This document shows, in pieces, positions 37,015 through 46,452 of a stretch of 64,000 bases of DNA (position 1 is the first letter of the stretch; every line of letters starts with the position of its first letter). The translations under genes and the position numbers were made by a program. This DNA comes from Mucilaginibacter glaciei. GTDB taxonomy: Bacteria > Bacteroidota > Bacteroidia > Sphingobacteriales > Sphingobacteriaceae. The stretch covers positions 62,001 through 126,000 of the forward strand of contig NZ_JACWMX010000005.1 in assembly GCF_014773245.1 (NCBI RefSeq), written 5' to 3'. The notes under the pieces are model-generated. The model was not told the origin of the DNA and ran no database searches. It saw only the letters and a list, made by a program, of their open reading frames with translations.

Positions 37015-38442
37015 ATGCAACGAGAGCAAATTTCGGTATTTGATATGTTTAAGATAGGCATTGGGCCGTCAAGTTCGCATACACTTGGCCCCTGGCGCGC
37101 CGCACAACAATTTGTGGAGCTATTACAACAGAAACAAGTACTGGATTTGGTAGTCGGGATAAAAGTCCTGCTGTATGGTTCGCTGGCCAAAACCGGTAGG
37201 GGGCACGGTACCGACATCGCCATATTGCTTGGCCTGAGCGGCGATGACCCGGTAACTTTTGAGGTTGACCGCATAGACACTAAAATAACGCAAATCACTC
37301 AAGATCATAAGCTGCTGTTAGGCGGTATAAAACCCATCAGCTTTTTCTTTGATGATGATATGCTGTTCCTGTTTACAGAGAGCCTTCCTTTCCACCCCAA
37401 TGCGGTAACATTCCAGGCTTTTTTAAGTAATGAAACTGCGGTATCGGGCACCTTTTACTCAATAGGCGGAGGCTTTGTCGTTAAAGAGGGCGAACAAACC
37501 CAGCACAAATTAGAGGTTGACCTTCCCTTCCCGGTTGAAACCGCTGGCGATCTGCTGCACTGGTGCCGCAAAACCGGCCTCAAGATCTCTGAAGTGGTGA
37601 CAGAAAATGAATTGGCCTGGCGCAGCGAACAGCAAACCCGCGATGGGGTAATGAATATCTTTAAGGTAATGCAAGAGTGCATGTACCGCGGTTGCCACAC
37701 CGCCGGCAGCCTGCCGGGAGGATTAAATGTAGCCCGCAGGGCTTGCGCGCTAAATAAGCGGTTATTAAAGGGCCATACTTATACCAATTATATAGAGTGG
37801 GTTTTGGCCATGCGCCAAACGGGTAACAGCTTTCAAAATATATTAGATTGGGTAAGTTGCTTTGCCTTGGCCGTTAACGAAGAGAATGCATCGTTTGGGC
37901 GTGTGGTTACCGCACCTACCAATGGTGCCGCGGGTGTGATCCCGGCGGTGCTGCAATATTTTATCAGCTTTTGTGACGGGTTAGACGATCAAAAGATTAT
38001 CCAGTTTTTGTTCACAGCATCTGAAGTGGGCAGCATATTTAAAAAAGGAGCTACCATCTCTGCCGCGATGGGTGGCTGCCAGGCCGAAATAGGTGTATCA
38101 TCAGCAATGGCTGCGGCAGCCCTCACAGAAGTTTTAGGCGGAAGCCAGCGCCAAGTATTGATGGCGGCAGAAATAGCCATGGAGCATCACTTAGGCATGA
38201 CCTGCGACCCGATTGGTGGCCTGGTACAGGTGCCCTGCATTGAACGGAACACCATGGGCGCCATCAAGGCTATCACAGCAAGTCAGCTGGCCTTACAAAG
38301 CAACCCCGATAAGGCTAAAGTAAGTTTAGATGCCGTGGTAAAAACCATGTGGCAAACCGCGCAGGATATGAATTCCAAATACAAGGAGACTTCAGACGGC
38401 GGCCTGGCGATCAACATCCCTATAAGCCTTCCGGAGTGTTAG
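37015..38442 (+). CDS. sdaA: L-serine ammonia-lyase (iron-sulfur L-serine dehydratase)
   Basis: 475 residues, the single-chain form with the beta domain first ([19 protein letters not shown]) and the alpha catalytic domain after it ([33 protein letters not shown]). Cysteines in GGCQAE, MTCDP and VPCIERN would hold the labile [4Fe-4S] cluster. It deaminates L-serine to pyruvate and ammonia. Its stop lies 1 nt from the stop of the convergent SGNH gene, with no terminator between them. Confidence 0.95.
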   Translation: MQREQISVFDMFKIGIGPSSSHTLGPWRAAQQFVELLQQKQVLDLVVGIKVLLYGSLAKTGRGHGTDIAILLGLSGDDPVTFEVDRIDTKITQITQDHKLLLGGIKPISFFFDDDMLFLFTESLPFHPNAVTFQAFLSNETAVSGTFYSIGGGFVVKEGEQTQHKLEVDLPFPVETAGDLLHWCRKTGLKISEVVTENELAWRSEQQTRDGVMNIFKVMQECMYRGCHTAGSLPGGLNVARRACALNKRLLKGHTYTNYIEWVLAMRQTGNSFQNILDWVSCFALAVNEENASFGRVVTAPTNGAAGVIPAVLQYFISFCDGLDDQKIIQFLFTASEVGSIFKKGATISAAMGGCQAEIGVSSAMAAAALTEVLGGSQRQVLMAAEIAMEHHLGMTCDPIGGLVQVPCIERNTMGAIKAITASQLALQSNPDKAKVSLDAVVKTMWQTAQDMNSKYKETSDGGLAINIPISLPEC

Positions 38443-38443
38443 G

Positions 38444-39379
38444 CTATTTTAACTTTTCTTTCTTAAGCAGTGCAATAACCTTATCCGTACGCAGCTCGCG
38501 CCCAGAGGGTAAAAGGTGATATTCCGTATCATAAAATACGCTATCCGGAAAAATGGCATCCGATGGTTTAATTAGGATCTTTATCTTCAGTTCGCGGTCA
38601 AACTCATCAGCGTAGGCGTTAATAGGTTTCAGCGATTTCTTATAGAGTGATTGCGGGAAGCCGGGGTACAGGAAAAATACCTTTATGTGGTTCTTATCGG
38701 CATAATCCTTAAAACTATTTAGGTTTTTTATGCCGGCATATGGCCGGTAGTTAAGTTTCACTTTAGTAAAAAAGTCTTTTGAAGGGTTTGTAAAGTTGCG
38801 TACCACATCTCCGTATTGGTTAAAAGAACTGCGCGAGTACACTACATTGGTAGGGAAACCCTTTTGCGGCCTGTGCAACAAATGTGCAAGGGTAACCGCG
38901 AAGTTTTTCTGAAGGTCTTCAATAAAAAAATCGGTAATAAATTGCTCCAGGCCGGTCTTAAAATAGGTACCTGCCTGTGGGAAGATCCTTTGCGCTTCCT
39001 TTTTTAACGTATGGGCACCGTCAACGCTCAATTCATATTCAGGAGACACGATCACGATATCTGACGGGCGTGCTACGGCCTTTGCTTCATTAAGCATAAA
39101 ATCTAAACCCAAGCTACCCAGTAATCCAAGGTTTACTACCGGGATGCCTAAACTATCGGCAATGCGTTTGCTGTTAATACCAAATGCCACGTTTGAACCG
39201 CCGCAGAAAAGTATGCGTGGCAATTTGATTTTAGCTGCATAAGCGTGTTTATCAACTATTGCACCTATGTAACCATCATTGCCCTTCGCACCGGTGGGGT
39301 AGTAGTTACGGTTACAGATGTAAACTACAGCGACTACCAGTACAGTAAATACACTTAAAGTGGCGATAAACTTTTTCAT
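38444..39379 (-). CDS. SGNH-hydrolase-like exported protein paired with an MBOAT acyltransferase
   Basis: 311 residues from the ATG at 39379; a longer frame reaches 39436 but overlaps the upstream gene. One N-terminal hydrophobic segment (FIATLSVFTVLVVAVVYI) is a signal anchor. Motifs of an SGNH/DltD-like fold are present: the nucleophile-type GGSN with S62 (LFCGGSNVAFG) and, near the end, D..YHL...G (FYDTEYHLLPSGRELRT) supplying Asp and His. It starts 1 nt after the MBOAT gene, so the two are coupled. By analogy with DltB/DltD and AlgI/AlgX, it would transfer an acyl group to a surface polymer in the periplasm; the polymer is unknown. Confidence 0.8.
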   Translation of the reverse strand: MKKFIATLSVFTVLVVAVVYICNRNYYPTGAKGNDGYIGAIVDKHAYAAKIKLPRILFCGGSNVAFGINSKRIADSLGIPVVNLGLLGSLGLDFMLNEAKAVARPSDIVIVSPEYELSVDGAHTLKKEAQRIFPQAGTYFKTGLEQFITDFFIEDLQKNFAVTLAHLLHRPQKGFPTNVVYSRSSFNQYGDVVRNFTNPSKDFFTKVKLNYRPYAGIKNLNSFKDYADKNHIKVFFLYPGFPQSLYKKSLKPINAYADEFDRELKIKILIKPSDAIFPDSVFYDTEYHLLPSGRELRTDKVIALLKKEKLK

Positions 39380-39380
39380 A

Positions 39381-40841
39381 TTAAAACTGGAAATAAACAA
39401 ATTGCTGCTGTATCCCGCAGAAATAAAATATGGCAATTACTAAAGTCAGGTAAAACGTCCATCGTAATGGTTTTGGCCATTTAAGCCCCGTTTTGGCAAT
39501 GGCAAATAATTGTTCGCGGCCTGCCCATTCCATTAATATAAATATTACGGTAAGCGCTATGATTGTTACCGGGTTGCTTGATCCGCCGCTCAACGAAGCA
39601 CCAGTAGGAATAGTGAGTATCGACCTTGAGAAGATCCCCCGGATGTAATTTAAAGCTGCGCCTATACTCTCGGAGCGAAAAAAGATCCAAGCAAAAGCAG
39701 TTAAACCAAATGTAAAGATGATCTGAAAGAATTCTTTAATTGAAATGAATCGTCCGTCTTTTGCCACAACATCTATATGCGTACGGTTACGTTTGGACAA
39801 TAATAACGGGATAAAATAAATTGCGTTTAAGGCCCCCCAGGCAAGGAAAGTCCAATTAGCCCCATGCCACAAGCCGCTCACTAAAAATATGATGAATGTA
39901 TTGCGAATACGGCTCCAGGTATTGCCACGGCTACCGCCTAAGGGAATGTACAAATAATCTTTAAACCACGATGATAGAGAGATATGCCACCGGCGCCAAA
40001 ATTCAGCAATATCGCGCGAAAAGTAGGGGTAAGCAAAGTTACGCAATAACTCTATCCCGAATAACCGGGCTACCCCCAAGGCAATGTCAGAATAGCCGGA
40101 GAAATCACAGTAGATTTGAAAGGTAAAGAACAACGCGCCTAATACCAGAGTGCTGCCGGGGTAATGCGCAGGGTTATTAAATATCATATTGGCAAACTCG
40201 GCACAATTATCGGCTATCACTATCTTTTTAAACAGGCCCCAAAGTATTTGCTTCAACCCGTCAACCGCTTTGTCGTAGTCAAAGATCCTTTTTTGCTGAA
40301 TTTGCGGCAATAAGTGAGTGGCGCGTTCAATTGGCCCCGCCACCAGTAACGGGAAAAAGCTCACGAAGACAGAGTATTCCACAAAGCTTTTGCAAGGGGT
40401 TATCCGTTTGCGGTAAATGTCGAAAACGTAACTTAAGCCGTGAAAAGTATAAAAGGATATGCCCACCGGCAAGACGATATTGAGCGTAGTAAAGCTCGCC
40501 CTAAATCCAAAGTGTGACAACAAATCGGTAAATGACCCGGCAAAAAAATTGTAATATTTAAACACACCTAAAAAGCCCAGGTTTACACCAACACTTAACC
40601 ATAGCCAAAATTTCTTACCTGCTTGCCGCTTTGCGGAGTGTATTTTATGACCGGTATAAAAATCTAAAAAGATTGAAAAGATGAGCAGGAAAAGAAAGCG
40701 ATAATCCCAGCAAGCATAAAAAAAGTAGCTGGCTACCAGCAACAGTATATTTTGGAAGGTTAAATTCCTATTGGTTACGAACCAATAAAGCAAAAAAACT
40801 ACCGGTATAAACAACGCAAAGTTTAAGGAATTGAATAGCAT
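39381..40841 (-). CDS. MBOAT family O-acyltransferase (AlgI/DltB-like)
   Basis: 486 residues with about 11-12 hydrophobic segments. The MBOAT hallmarks are intact: FWRRWHISLSSWFKDYLYIPLGG (H286) and the catalytic His in SGLWHGANWTFLAWG (H326). Enzymes of this group pass acyl groups across the inner membrane for O-acylation of exopolysaccharides or teichoic acids. It is followed after 1 nt by the SGNH-like gene, its likely acceptor-side partner. No alginate or D-alanine genes are near. The 215 nt upstream hold a stem-loop and no gene. Confidence 0.93.
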   Translation of the reverse strand: MLFNSLNFALFIPVVFLLYWFVTNRNLTFQNILLLVASYFFYACWDYRFLFLLIFSIFLDFYTGHKIHSAKRQAGKKFWLWLSVGVNLGFLGVFKYYNFFAGSFTDLLSHFGFRASFTTLNIVLPVGISFYTFHGLSYVFDIYRKRITPCKSFVEYSVFVSFFPLLVAGPIERATHLLPQIQQKRIFDYDKAVDGLKQILWGLFKKIVIADNCAEFANMIFNNPAHYPGSTLVLGALFFTFQIYCDFSGYSDIALGVARLFGIELLRNFAYPYFSRDIAEFWRRWHISLSSWFKDYLYIPLGGSRGNTWSRIRNTFIIFLVSGLWHGANWTFLAWGALNAIYFIPLLLSKRNRTHIDVVAKDGRFISIKEFFQIIFTFGLTAFAWIFFRSESIGAALNYIRGIFSRSILTIPTGASLSGGSSNPVTIIALTVIFILMEWAGREQLFAIAKTGLKWPKPLRWTFYLTLVIAIFYFCGIQQQFVYFQF

Positions 40842-41004
40842 AAAGCTGGTTGCCCGGGTTACTAAAAGTTACTCCGGCTAATATCTATAAACCCTGCCAA
40901 TTGCCGAAATGATTTTATGCAAGGGCAAAAACAATCTATTGAGAGGATAGCTCTAATGAAGAATTGTTTGTTTTAACGAATTAAGTTGATGGCATTAACC
41001 ATGT

Positions 41005-41039
41005 AACAGAGAAGGCCGCAATTTGCGGCCTTCTCTGTT
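41005..41039 (-). terminator. Perfect 15-bp stem-loop downstream of the NTF2-like gene
   Basis: AACAGAGAAGGCCGC (41005-41019) pairs fully with GCGGCCTTCTCTGTT (41025-41039) around AATTT. It lies 17 nt past the stop of the minus-strand NTF2-like gene. No T run follows on either strand, so it is a probable but not classical terminator or 3' stabiliser. Confidence 0.65.
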
Positions 41040-41056
41040 ATCGAATTATTTGTTAT

Positions 41057-41938
41057 TTAGTTCTCTACTGTAGAGAACATCTCTAACAGGATATTCCATT
41101 TATGGCTGGCATCAATTTCCCAGATGCGCACGTAGTTATAGTTATTAACAATGTTACCCTTTTTGATACGGGCCTTGCCATAGCTGTAAGCCAGATCATT
41201 ACTGGTAGAACGGCCGGCATCCAAAGTTTGTGACGAAATACTGATCCCTTCGTTAGCTATAAATTTCAAAATCTTGTCCGGAGATGTTATCGGTTCAAAT
41301 CCAGGGAAAAAATAGCGAGCCTCGGGGCTTAAAAACTCTTTGTAAGCTGCTAATGATGAAAGCTCTAAAGAATGATTCATGATATTATCATTATCAAGGA
41401 TCAGCTTTTTGCCGTTAAACAACTCTTTACTTGCCGCCTTTTGCTTGCTTAAATCAGCTTCCTTAAAATCAACCGCCATTTCCTTTTCAGGTTCCGGGTG
41501 CTGGATACCCAGGTTGATAAGCAATTTAAATTTGTTTTCAGAAGCGTCCATCCGCCAAACAGAAAGGTAATCGCCGTACACCTTATCGTCTTCGGTTTTA
41601 CCATTTTGATAAACGTACGGGCCGGCTGTAAAACCAAGATCGCCATTGGCAGATATACGGGCAATTTTAGGCTGTGATGTTAGCTTACCGGGTTGTTTAT
41701 CTATCGAGCCGTAAAATTCAGCTATTTTAATAGCCTGTGGTTTAAACACAACCCCTTCAATATCGGCAACCGATAAAAATCCGTTCTTTATGCCTTTGCG
41801 TTCTACTACTTTATTAAAATCCTCTTCGGCAGTAACTACTTTGCCAACGGTAACCGCAACAGGTGCCACAGTTTGTGAAAATACTGTATTGGTGATACCG
41901 GCAGATAGGATAGCTGCGGCTACTATTAATTTTTTCAT
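41057..41938 (-). CDS. Exported protein with two tandem NTF2-like (SnoaL/DUF4440-type) domains
   Basis: 293 residues from the ATG at 41938; the open frame runs on into cysS, but the signal peptide (LIVAAAILSAGITNTVFSQ) marks the true start. Two similar halves follow: GDLGFTAGPYVYQ ... YGDYLSVWRMD (~85-150) and LAYSYGKARIK ... NYNYVRIWEID (~230-290). Both show the Y..VWR/IWE-x-D strand typical of NTF2-like folds (DUF4440). These often serve as small-ligand-binding or stress-related periplasmic proteins. The substrate is unknown. It lies 85 nt downstream of cysS. Confidence 0.75.
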   Translation of the reverse strand: MKKLIVAAAILSAGITNTVFSQTVAPVAVTVGKVVTAEEDFNKVVERKGIKNGFLSVADIEGVVFKPQAIKIAEFYGSIDKQPGKLTSQPKIARISANGDLGFTAGPYVYQNGKTEDDKVYGDYLSVWRMDASENKFKLLINLGIQHPEPEKEMAVDFKEADLSKQKAASKELFNGKKLILDNDNIMNHSLELSSLAAYKEFLSPEARYFFPGFEPITSPDKILKFIANEGISISSQTLDAGRSTSNDLAYSYGKARIKKGNIVNNYNYVRIWEIDASHKWNILLEMFSTVEN

Positions 41939-42023
41939 ATCGATGTAATAGATGTAGCGGGCATTTGTATATTTTTTTTGGTAAAACGGGCATGCCCCAA
42001 GCCCCCTTTTATTGTTGTTTGTA

Positions 42024-43514
42024 TTATATTTTGACCCAGTCGGTTGTTCCCTGTTTATTATCATTTAACTGGAAACCCGCCTGTTTAAGCCCTTCGCGGA
42101 TCTTGTCTGACGTGGCGTAATCCTTATTGATCTTTGCCTCGTTGCGTAATTTAACAATCAGCTCCATTAATTGGCCGGTGTCGCCGCTCTCGGCATCATC
42201 CAATTTAAGGCCCAAAACATCAAAGAAGAAATCGTTGTAGGTTTTCTTCATCCTTGCAAACGTGTCGGCCGATATCTCGCCCGAATTACGCGTTCCCGCC
42301 GCGAATGAATTTACCCACTTAGATAAATTGCTCAAAGCCTCTAACGTTTTTGGCGAATTAAAATTGTCGTTCATGCCGCGATAGCAATCTTCACAAAATT
42401 CATTAATGGCCGTTTCGGTCTCCGCATCAACAGCTACAAGCGCATTTTGTTCTAATACCGCCAATTTCCTGGCAGATTCTGATAGCTTTTTGTAGAATAT
42501 TTCGGCAGCCTCGATAGCCTCATTACTAAAATCTACAGTACTGCGGTAGCTGGCCTGCATAAAAAAGAAACGTACCACCATTGGGCTGTAACCTTTTTTT
42601 AATAACGGGTGCGTGCCTAAAAATAATTCGTGCGGTAAAAAGCTGTTGCCTAATGATTTTGACATTTTTTGGCCGTTGGTGGTCAGCATATTGGTATGCA
42701 ACCAGTACGATGCCGGGTTTTTACCGCAGCAGGCCACGTTTTGAGCAATCTCATTAGTATGGTGCGTTGGCATCAGGTCGATACCGCCGCCATGAATATC
42801 AAACTGCTGGCCCAGGTATTTATTACTCATGGCCGAGCACTCTAAATGCCAGCCCGGGAAACCTACTCCCCACGGCGACGGCCATTTCATTAAATGCTCA
42901 GGCTTGGCCTTTATCCAAAGGGCAAAATCAAGTTTGCCATGTTTCTCGTTTTGGCCGCCCAGGGTGCGGGTATTGTTCAGCATATCCTCCAGCTTGCGGC
43001 CGTTGAGTATACCGTAGTCCTGAGTTTGGTTATATTTTTCAACATCAAAGTAAACAGATCCGTTCTCTTCATAGGCATAGCCTTGCGCCAGTATGTCTTT
43101 TACCAGTTCTATCTGCTCAATAATATGCCCGGTAGCTGTTGGCTCGATACTTGGCGGCAGCGCGTTAAAGATCTGCATCACGTTATGAAAATCAACCGTG
43201 TACTTCTGTACAATTTCCATAGGCTCCAACTGGGCTATTTTGGCCTTTTTAGATACCTTGTCCTCGCCCTCATCTGCATCGCCCTCCAGGTGGCCGGCAT
43301 CGGTAATATTACGCACATAGCGTACCTTATAGCCCAAATGTAAAAGGTAACGGAATATCAGGTCGAAAGAAATAAAGGTGCGGCAATTACCTAAGTGAAC
43401 GTCGCTATATACGGTAGGGCCGCAAACATACATTCCCACATGCGGGGCATTCAGCGGCTTAAACTCCTCTTTTTTACGTGTTAAAGTGTTGTAAACAAAT
43501 AATTTTTGTTCCAT
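42024..43514 (-). CDS. cysS: Cysteinyl-tRNA synthetase
   Basis: 496 residues, class I. It charges tRNA(Cys). The HIGH motif is HLGN (40-43), KMSKS is at 283-287, and the zinc site comprises C31, C226, H251 and E255 (GWHLECSAMS and PTHHTNE). The promoter box TAAGTTTG lies 5 nt before the ATG. Downstream come the NTF2-like gene and upstream, on the same strand, the epimerase. Confidence 0.97.
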   Translation of the reverse strand: MEQKLFVYNTLTRKKEEFKPLNAPHVGMYVCGPTVYSDVHLGNCRTFISFDLIFRYLLHLGYKVRYVRNITDAGHLEGDADEGEDKVSKKAKIAQLEPMEIVQKYTVDFHNVMQIFNALPPSIEPTATGHIIEQIELVKDILAQGYAYEENGSVYFDVEKYNQTQDYGILNGRKLEDMLNNTRTLGGQNEKHGKLDFALWIKAKPEHLMKWPSPWGVGFPGWHLECSAMSNKYLGQQFDIHGGGIDLMPTHHTNEIAQNVACCGKNPASYWLHTNMLTTNGQKMSKSLGNSFLPHELFLGTHPLLKKGYSPMVVRFFFMQASYRSTVDFSNEAIEAAEIFYKKLSESARKLAVLEQNALVAVDAETETAINEFCEDCYRGMNDNFNSPKTLEALSNLSKWVNSFAAGTRNSGEISADTFARMKKTYNDFFFDVLGLKLDDAESGDTGQLMELIVKLRNEAKINKDYATSDKIREGLKQAGFQLNDNKQGTTDWVKI

Positions 43515-43519
43515 GAGCG

Positions 43520-43527
43520 CAAACTTA
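43520..43527 (-). promoter_or_regulatory. Promoter -7 box of cysS
   Basis: The minus strand reads TAAGTTTG, a full TAnnTTTG match, 5 nt before the ATG; it implies a leaderless or nearly leaderless mRNA. No -33 element was found. Confidence 0.55.
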
Positions 43528-43579
43528 CAATTTTTTTGATTTGAACCTGACAGGATTATTAATGGCTACGTTTGGGTGA

Positions 43580-44422
43580 CTATTGATGCAACAAATAGCC
43601 GAAGGTGTATTCCGGCTGATAGCCCAAACATCGTTTCGCCTTATCGCAAACGTAAACCCTGTCAATACTGCCCGGGAATTCCCAACCTTTTGCCCGGTAT
43701 ATCTCCTCTGCTTCGGGGTAATGGTTAAGGATAACTTCCTTTGGCGAGTGCTTAATAGATACAAGTTCATGCTGCCCAAACGGCGACCCGCTGGATATGT
43801 TGAATACTTCGAAATCCGCGAATGTTACCCCTAATGCTAATCGTAATGCTTCGGCCCCGTCGCGCTCATCCAGCCCGCGGTAAAGGCGGTGGTTAATCCG
43901 CAGGTTATCAGCTTCGGGCAAAAAACGGCCCACCCGGTAGACAGATGTTTGCAGCCCTTCCTTGTAAAAGAAATCCTTGCATAACTGCTCGGCGGTTTGC
44001 TTGCTGATGTCATAAATATCGCGCGGCTGTTCAATTAAGGTTTCATCCACCCAAACGGCTTTGTCGGCATCAACCATGGCGCTGCCATAAATGGATGTAG
44101 TGCTGGTGTACAAAAACCGGTTGATCTTATTCTTGACACAGGCATTAAGCAGGTTAAGCGTACCGCCGATGTTGGTTTCGATAAAGGTTTCACGCGGGTA
44201 ATTCAATTCATAATGCTTGCCGTGAATAGCCGCGGTATGGATAATGGCATCAAAACCTTCGGTTGATTCCTCGATAGCAGCCCTATCCTTTATATCCAGT
44301 ATTTGGTCGGTTGTTGCCGCCGGGATAAGATCCACACCAAAAACCGTATGCCCATGCTGCCTCAAAAGTTTTACAGTGGCTTTGCCCAACTGCCCGGATG
44401 ATCCTGTTACCCAAACTTTCAT
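43580..44422 (-). CDS. NAD-dependent epimerase/dehydratase (extended SDR)
   Basis: 280 residues with an N-terminal Rossmann fold (VTGSSGQLGKAT, glycine motif 7-13), the substrate Ser/Thr in TSTTSIYG (~106-113) and the catalytic Y137/K141 pair in YDISK. The family includes UDP-sugar epimerases and dehydratases; the substrate cannot be told. It is 9 nt downstream of the EEP hydrolase gene, so they are likely co-transcribed. Confidence 0.9.
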   Translation of the reverse strand: MKVWVTGSSGQLGKATVKLLRQHGHTVFGVDLIPAATTDQILDIKDRAAIEESTEGFDAIIHTAAIHGKHYELNYPRETFIETNIGGTLNLLNACVKNKINRFLYTSTTSIYGSAMVDADKAVWVDETLIEQPRDIYDISKQTAEQLCKDFFYKEGLQTSVYRVGRFLPEADNLRINHRLYRGLDERDGAEALRLALGVTFADFEVFNISSGSPFGQHELVSIKHSPKEVILNHYPEAEEIYRAKGWEFPGSIDRVYVCDKAKRCLGYQPEYTFGYLLHQ

Positions 44423-44431
44423 TCTATAAAA

Positions 44432-45541
44432 CTAATTTAAAACCAGTTCGGTTTTTAGGGGATAGTGATCGGATAGTTTCTTTTCGATGATCCGGTAATC
44501 ATTCACCTTTATCTGCGGACTAACCATTACAAAATCTATCTGATAGTTGGGGAAATCGCCGTTATAGGTACGGCCTAATCCCGCCCCCTTTTCACGAAAC
44601 GCATTCTTCATGCCCTTTGCCATTTGCGTTACCGCGAAGGATGCCGGAGTATCATTAAAATCGCCCGATATAGTGTAGGGGTATGGGCAGGTTTTAGCGT
44701 GATTTTTTACGATGAATACTTGCTCGGCCCTTTTGATAAAGGCGTTTTTTAATTTACTGCCCAGGCGTTTGGTTGCGTTCATGTCTGTAGGGCCTTTTTT
44801 TGATACATCGCCCAGGTATTTGTAATCTTCGGGCTCAAAATGGATAGATTGCAGGTGCACGCTGTACATTCTGAACTTTGACCCATTCTTTTCTACATCA
44901 ACATAAATGCACTGGTTCCCGCTGCCGCTGTTGAATTTAACCCAGCCGTGACCGATAATTTTGTATTTAGAGAAAATAGCCATACCTGAAGATTCATCAG
45001 GCACTGCATCAAAGGGCTCATAATAATACTCATTACTGTTCATAATCCTTTTTACAGAATCTATCATGTTATACTGCCCACGCCTGCGCGTATAAAACTC
45101 CTGCATCCCAATAATGTCGGGGTTTTGATCTTTGATCAGCTCCAAAAAATCGTGCTTAGTAGCCAGCGTATTGTTTAACCCATACACTTTAAAACTATGT
45201 ACGTTATAAGTCATTAAGGTAAGCGTATTTTTATTAGCGGTATTGTCGCTGTCGGCAGGTAGCCGCATGCCGATATTGCTGGCTAATACGTTGTAGCCAA
45301 CGGCTATAGTAATGATAGATAACAGCGCATACAAGCTCTTTCGCAACAGCCAGTAAACGGCCATGATGCCGCTAAATAACAGGAGCGGCGGGTAAGCCAG
45401 CCCGAAAAAAGCGATGAGCCAAAACTTACGTGGGTCTACATACCCTGCAATGTAACTGAGCAGCAGCGCCACACAAAGCATGACGTTGAAGTAAAGCAAT
45501 AATTTCTCAAAAAAGTTTAATCCTTTTTTTTTAGCCCTCAT
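44432..45541 (-). CDS. Membrane-anchored endonuclease/exonuclease/phosphatase (EEP) family hydrolase
   Basis: 369 residues. Three hydrophobic segments lie in the first ~90 residues, followed by an EEP domain with metal-site residues N113 (TYNVHSF), E148 (GMQEFY), the SGDFND block around 295-300 and a C-terminal DH pair (SDHYPLKTELVL). The catalytic domain is probably on the periplasmic side. Members cut DNA, RNA or phospholipid-type phosphates; the substrate is unknown. Its start overlaps the end of the rhomboid gene by 11 nt. Confidence 0.9.
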   Translation of the reverse strand: MRAKKKGLNFFEKLLLYFNVMLCVALLLSYIAGYVDPRKFWLIAFFGLAYPPLLLFSGIMAVYWLLRKSLYALLSIITIAVGYNVLASNIGMRLPADSDNTANKNTLTLMTYNVHSFKVYGLNNTLATKHDFLELIKDQNPDIIGMQEFYTRRRGQYNMIDSVKRIMNSNEYYYEPFDAVPDESSGMAIFSKYKIIGHGWVKFNSGSGNQCIYVDVEKNGSKFRMYSVHLQSIHFEPEDYKYLGDVSKKGPTDMNATKRLGSKLKNAFIKRAEQVFIVKNHAKTCPYPYTISGDFNDTPASFAVTQMAKGMKNAFREKGAGLGRTYNGDFPNYQIDFVMVSPQIKVNDYRIIEKKLSDHYPLKTELVLN

Positions 45542-46415
45542 TATTGTTGCTTGCTCTAAACAGTGTTTCCTTTTCCTGTTTACTCAGGCTATCATAACCC
45601 GAGCCTGAAATTTTATCTAAGATCCGGTCAATCTCGTCCTGTTGAGGTAACCCGCTTGACCTTTTAGGTGCCGCAGGATTGGCAACTACCTTAAGTTTAG
45701 GTTTTGACCGGATAAACAATTTACTAATAGCCAATATAAAATCGTTGCCGCGCTGCATTTGTTTAATGTAGATAAAACCCATCAGCGCGCCGCCCAAATG
45801 AGCAATTTCGCCACCGGCATTGGCACCTGCAATACCAAAAAAATCTATCACGATGTAAAATAGAGCTATCCATTTTAACTTAACCGGGCCGATCAGGATT
45901 AGAGAGATAGTGTAATCGGGTAGTAAGGTTGCCGTGGCAATAATCACTGCCATAACACTTGCCGATGCACCAACAATAGTACTGGTTGCCGCAGCGTTTA
46001 CATTGGTAAAGGCAGGCAAAAGATTGTAGCACGCAACAAATAATAAACCGCCTGCAAGGCCGCCAAAAAGGTATAAACCAATGGTGCGTTTATTACCAAG
46101 ATATTCTTCAAAGATCTTCCCCATCCAATAAAGCCAAAGCATATTAAACAGGATATGGAAAATACCGGCATGCATAAACATGTAGGTAATAGGTGTCCAG
46201 AAACGAGTGAGTAGCTTTGGCAAGCTTGCCGGCAACAGAAGGTACTCATTTGTTAAATTTAATATTGCACTGTTACCAAAGCCGCTAAAAAGCTGCTCGA
46301 CAATTGCGGTAACGTTTATCAATAAAAAAATAGCCACATTGATGCCTATCAGCAAGGTGATTTTACTGCCCGACTGCTGGATCTTATATTGTATGTTTTG
46401 CCAAAGGGTACTCAT
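45531..46415 (-). CDS. Rhomboid family intramembrane serine protease (1)
   Basis: 294 residues with six or more membrane segments. The catalytic dyad is S151 in GASAS and H206 in GGEIAHLGGA; the L1 loop and NMLWLYWMGKIFEEYLG also fit. The soluble tail (~220-294) is Lys/Ser/Pro-rich. Rhomboids cut membrane-spanning substrates within or near the bilayer; the substrates are unknown. It lies between a second rhomboid (37 nt upstream) and the EEP gene (overlap). Confidence 0.93.
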   Translation of the reverse strand: MSTLWQNIQYKIQQSGSKITLLIGINVAIFLLINVTAIVEQLFSGFGNSAILNLTNEYLLLPASLPKLLTRFWTPITYMFMHAGIFHILFNMLWLYWMGKIFEEYLGNKRTIGLYLFGGLAGGLLFVACYNLLPAFTNVNAAATSTIVGASASVMAVIIATATLLPDYTISLILIGPVKLKWIALFYIVIDFFGIAGANAGGEIAHLGGALMGFIYIKQMQRGNDFILAISKLFIRSKPKLKVVANPAAPKRSSGLPQQDEIDRILDKISGSGYDSLSKQEKETLFRASNNNEG

Positions 46416-46452
46416 TTCACACCGAAGATATTAGATCAATAACTGATATTCA

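Noticed and set aside
41990..42012. GC-rich GGGGCATGCCC hairpin as cysS terminator
   Set aside because: The stem has almost no loop and no T run follows on the minus strand.
41939..42064. N-terminal extension of the NTF2-like gene into cysS
   Set aside because: A clear signal peptide begins at the ATG at 41938, and the extension overlaps conserved cysS codons.
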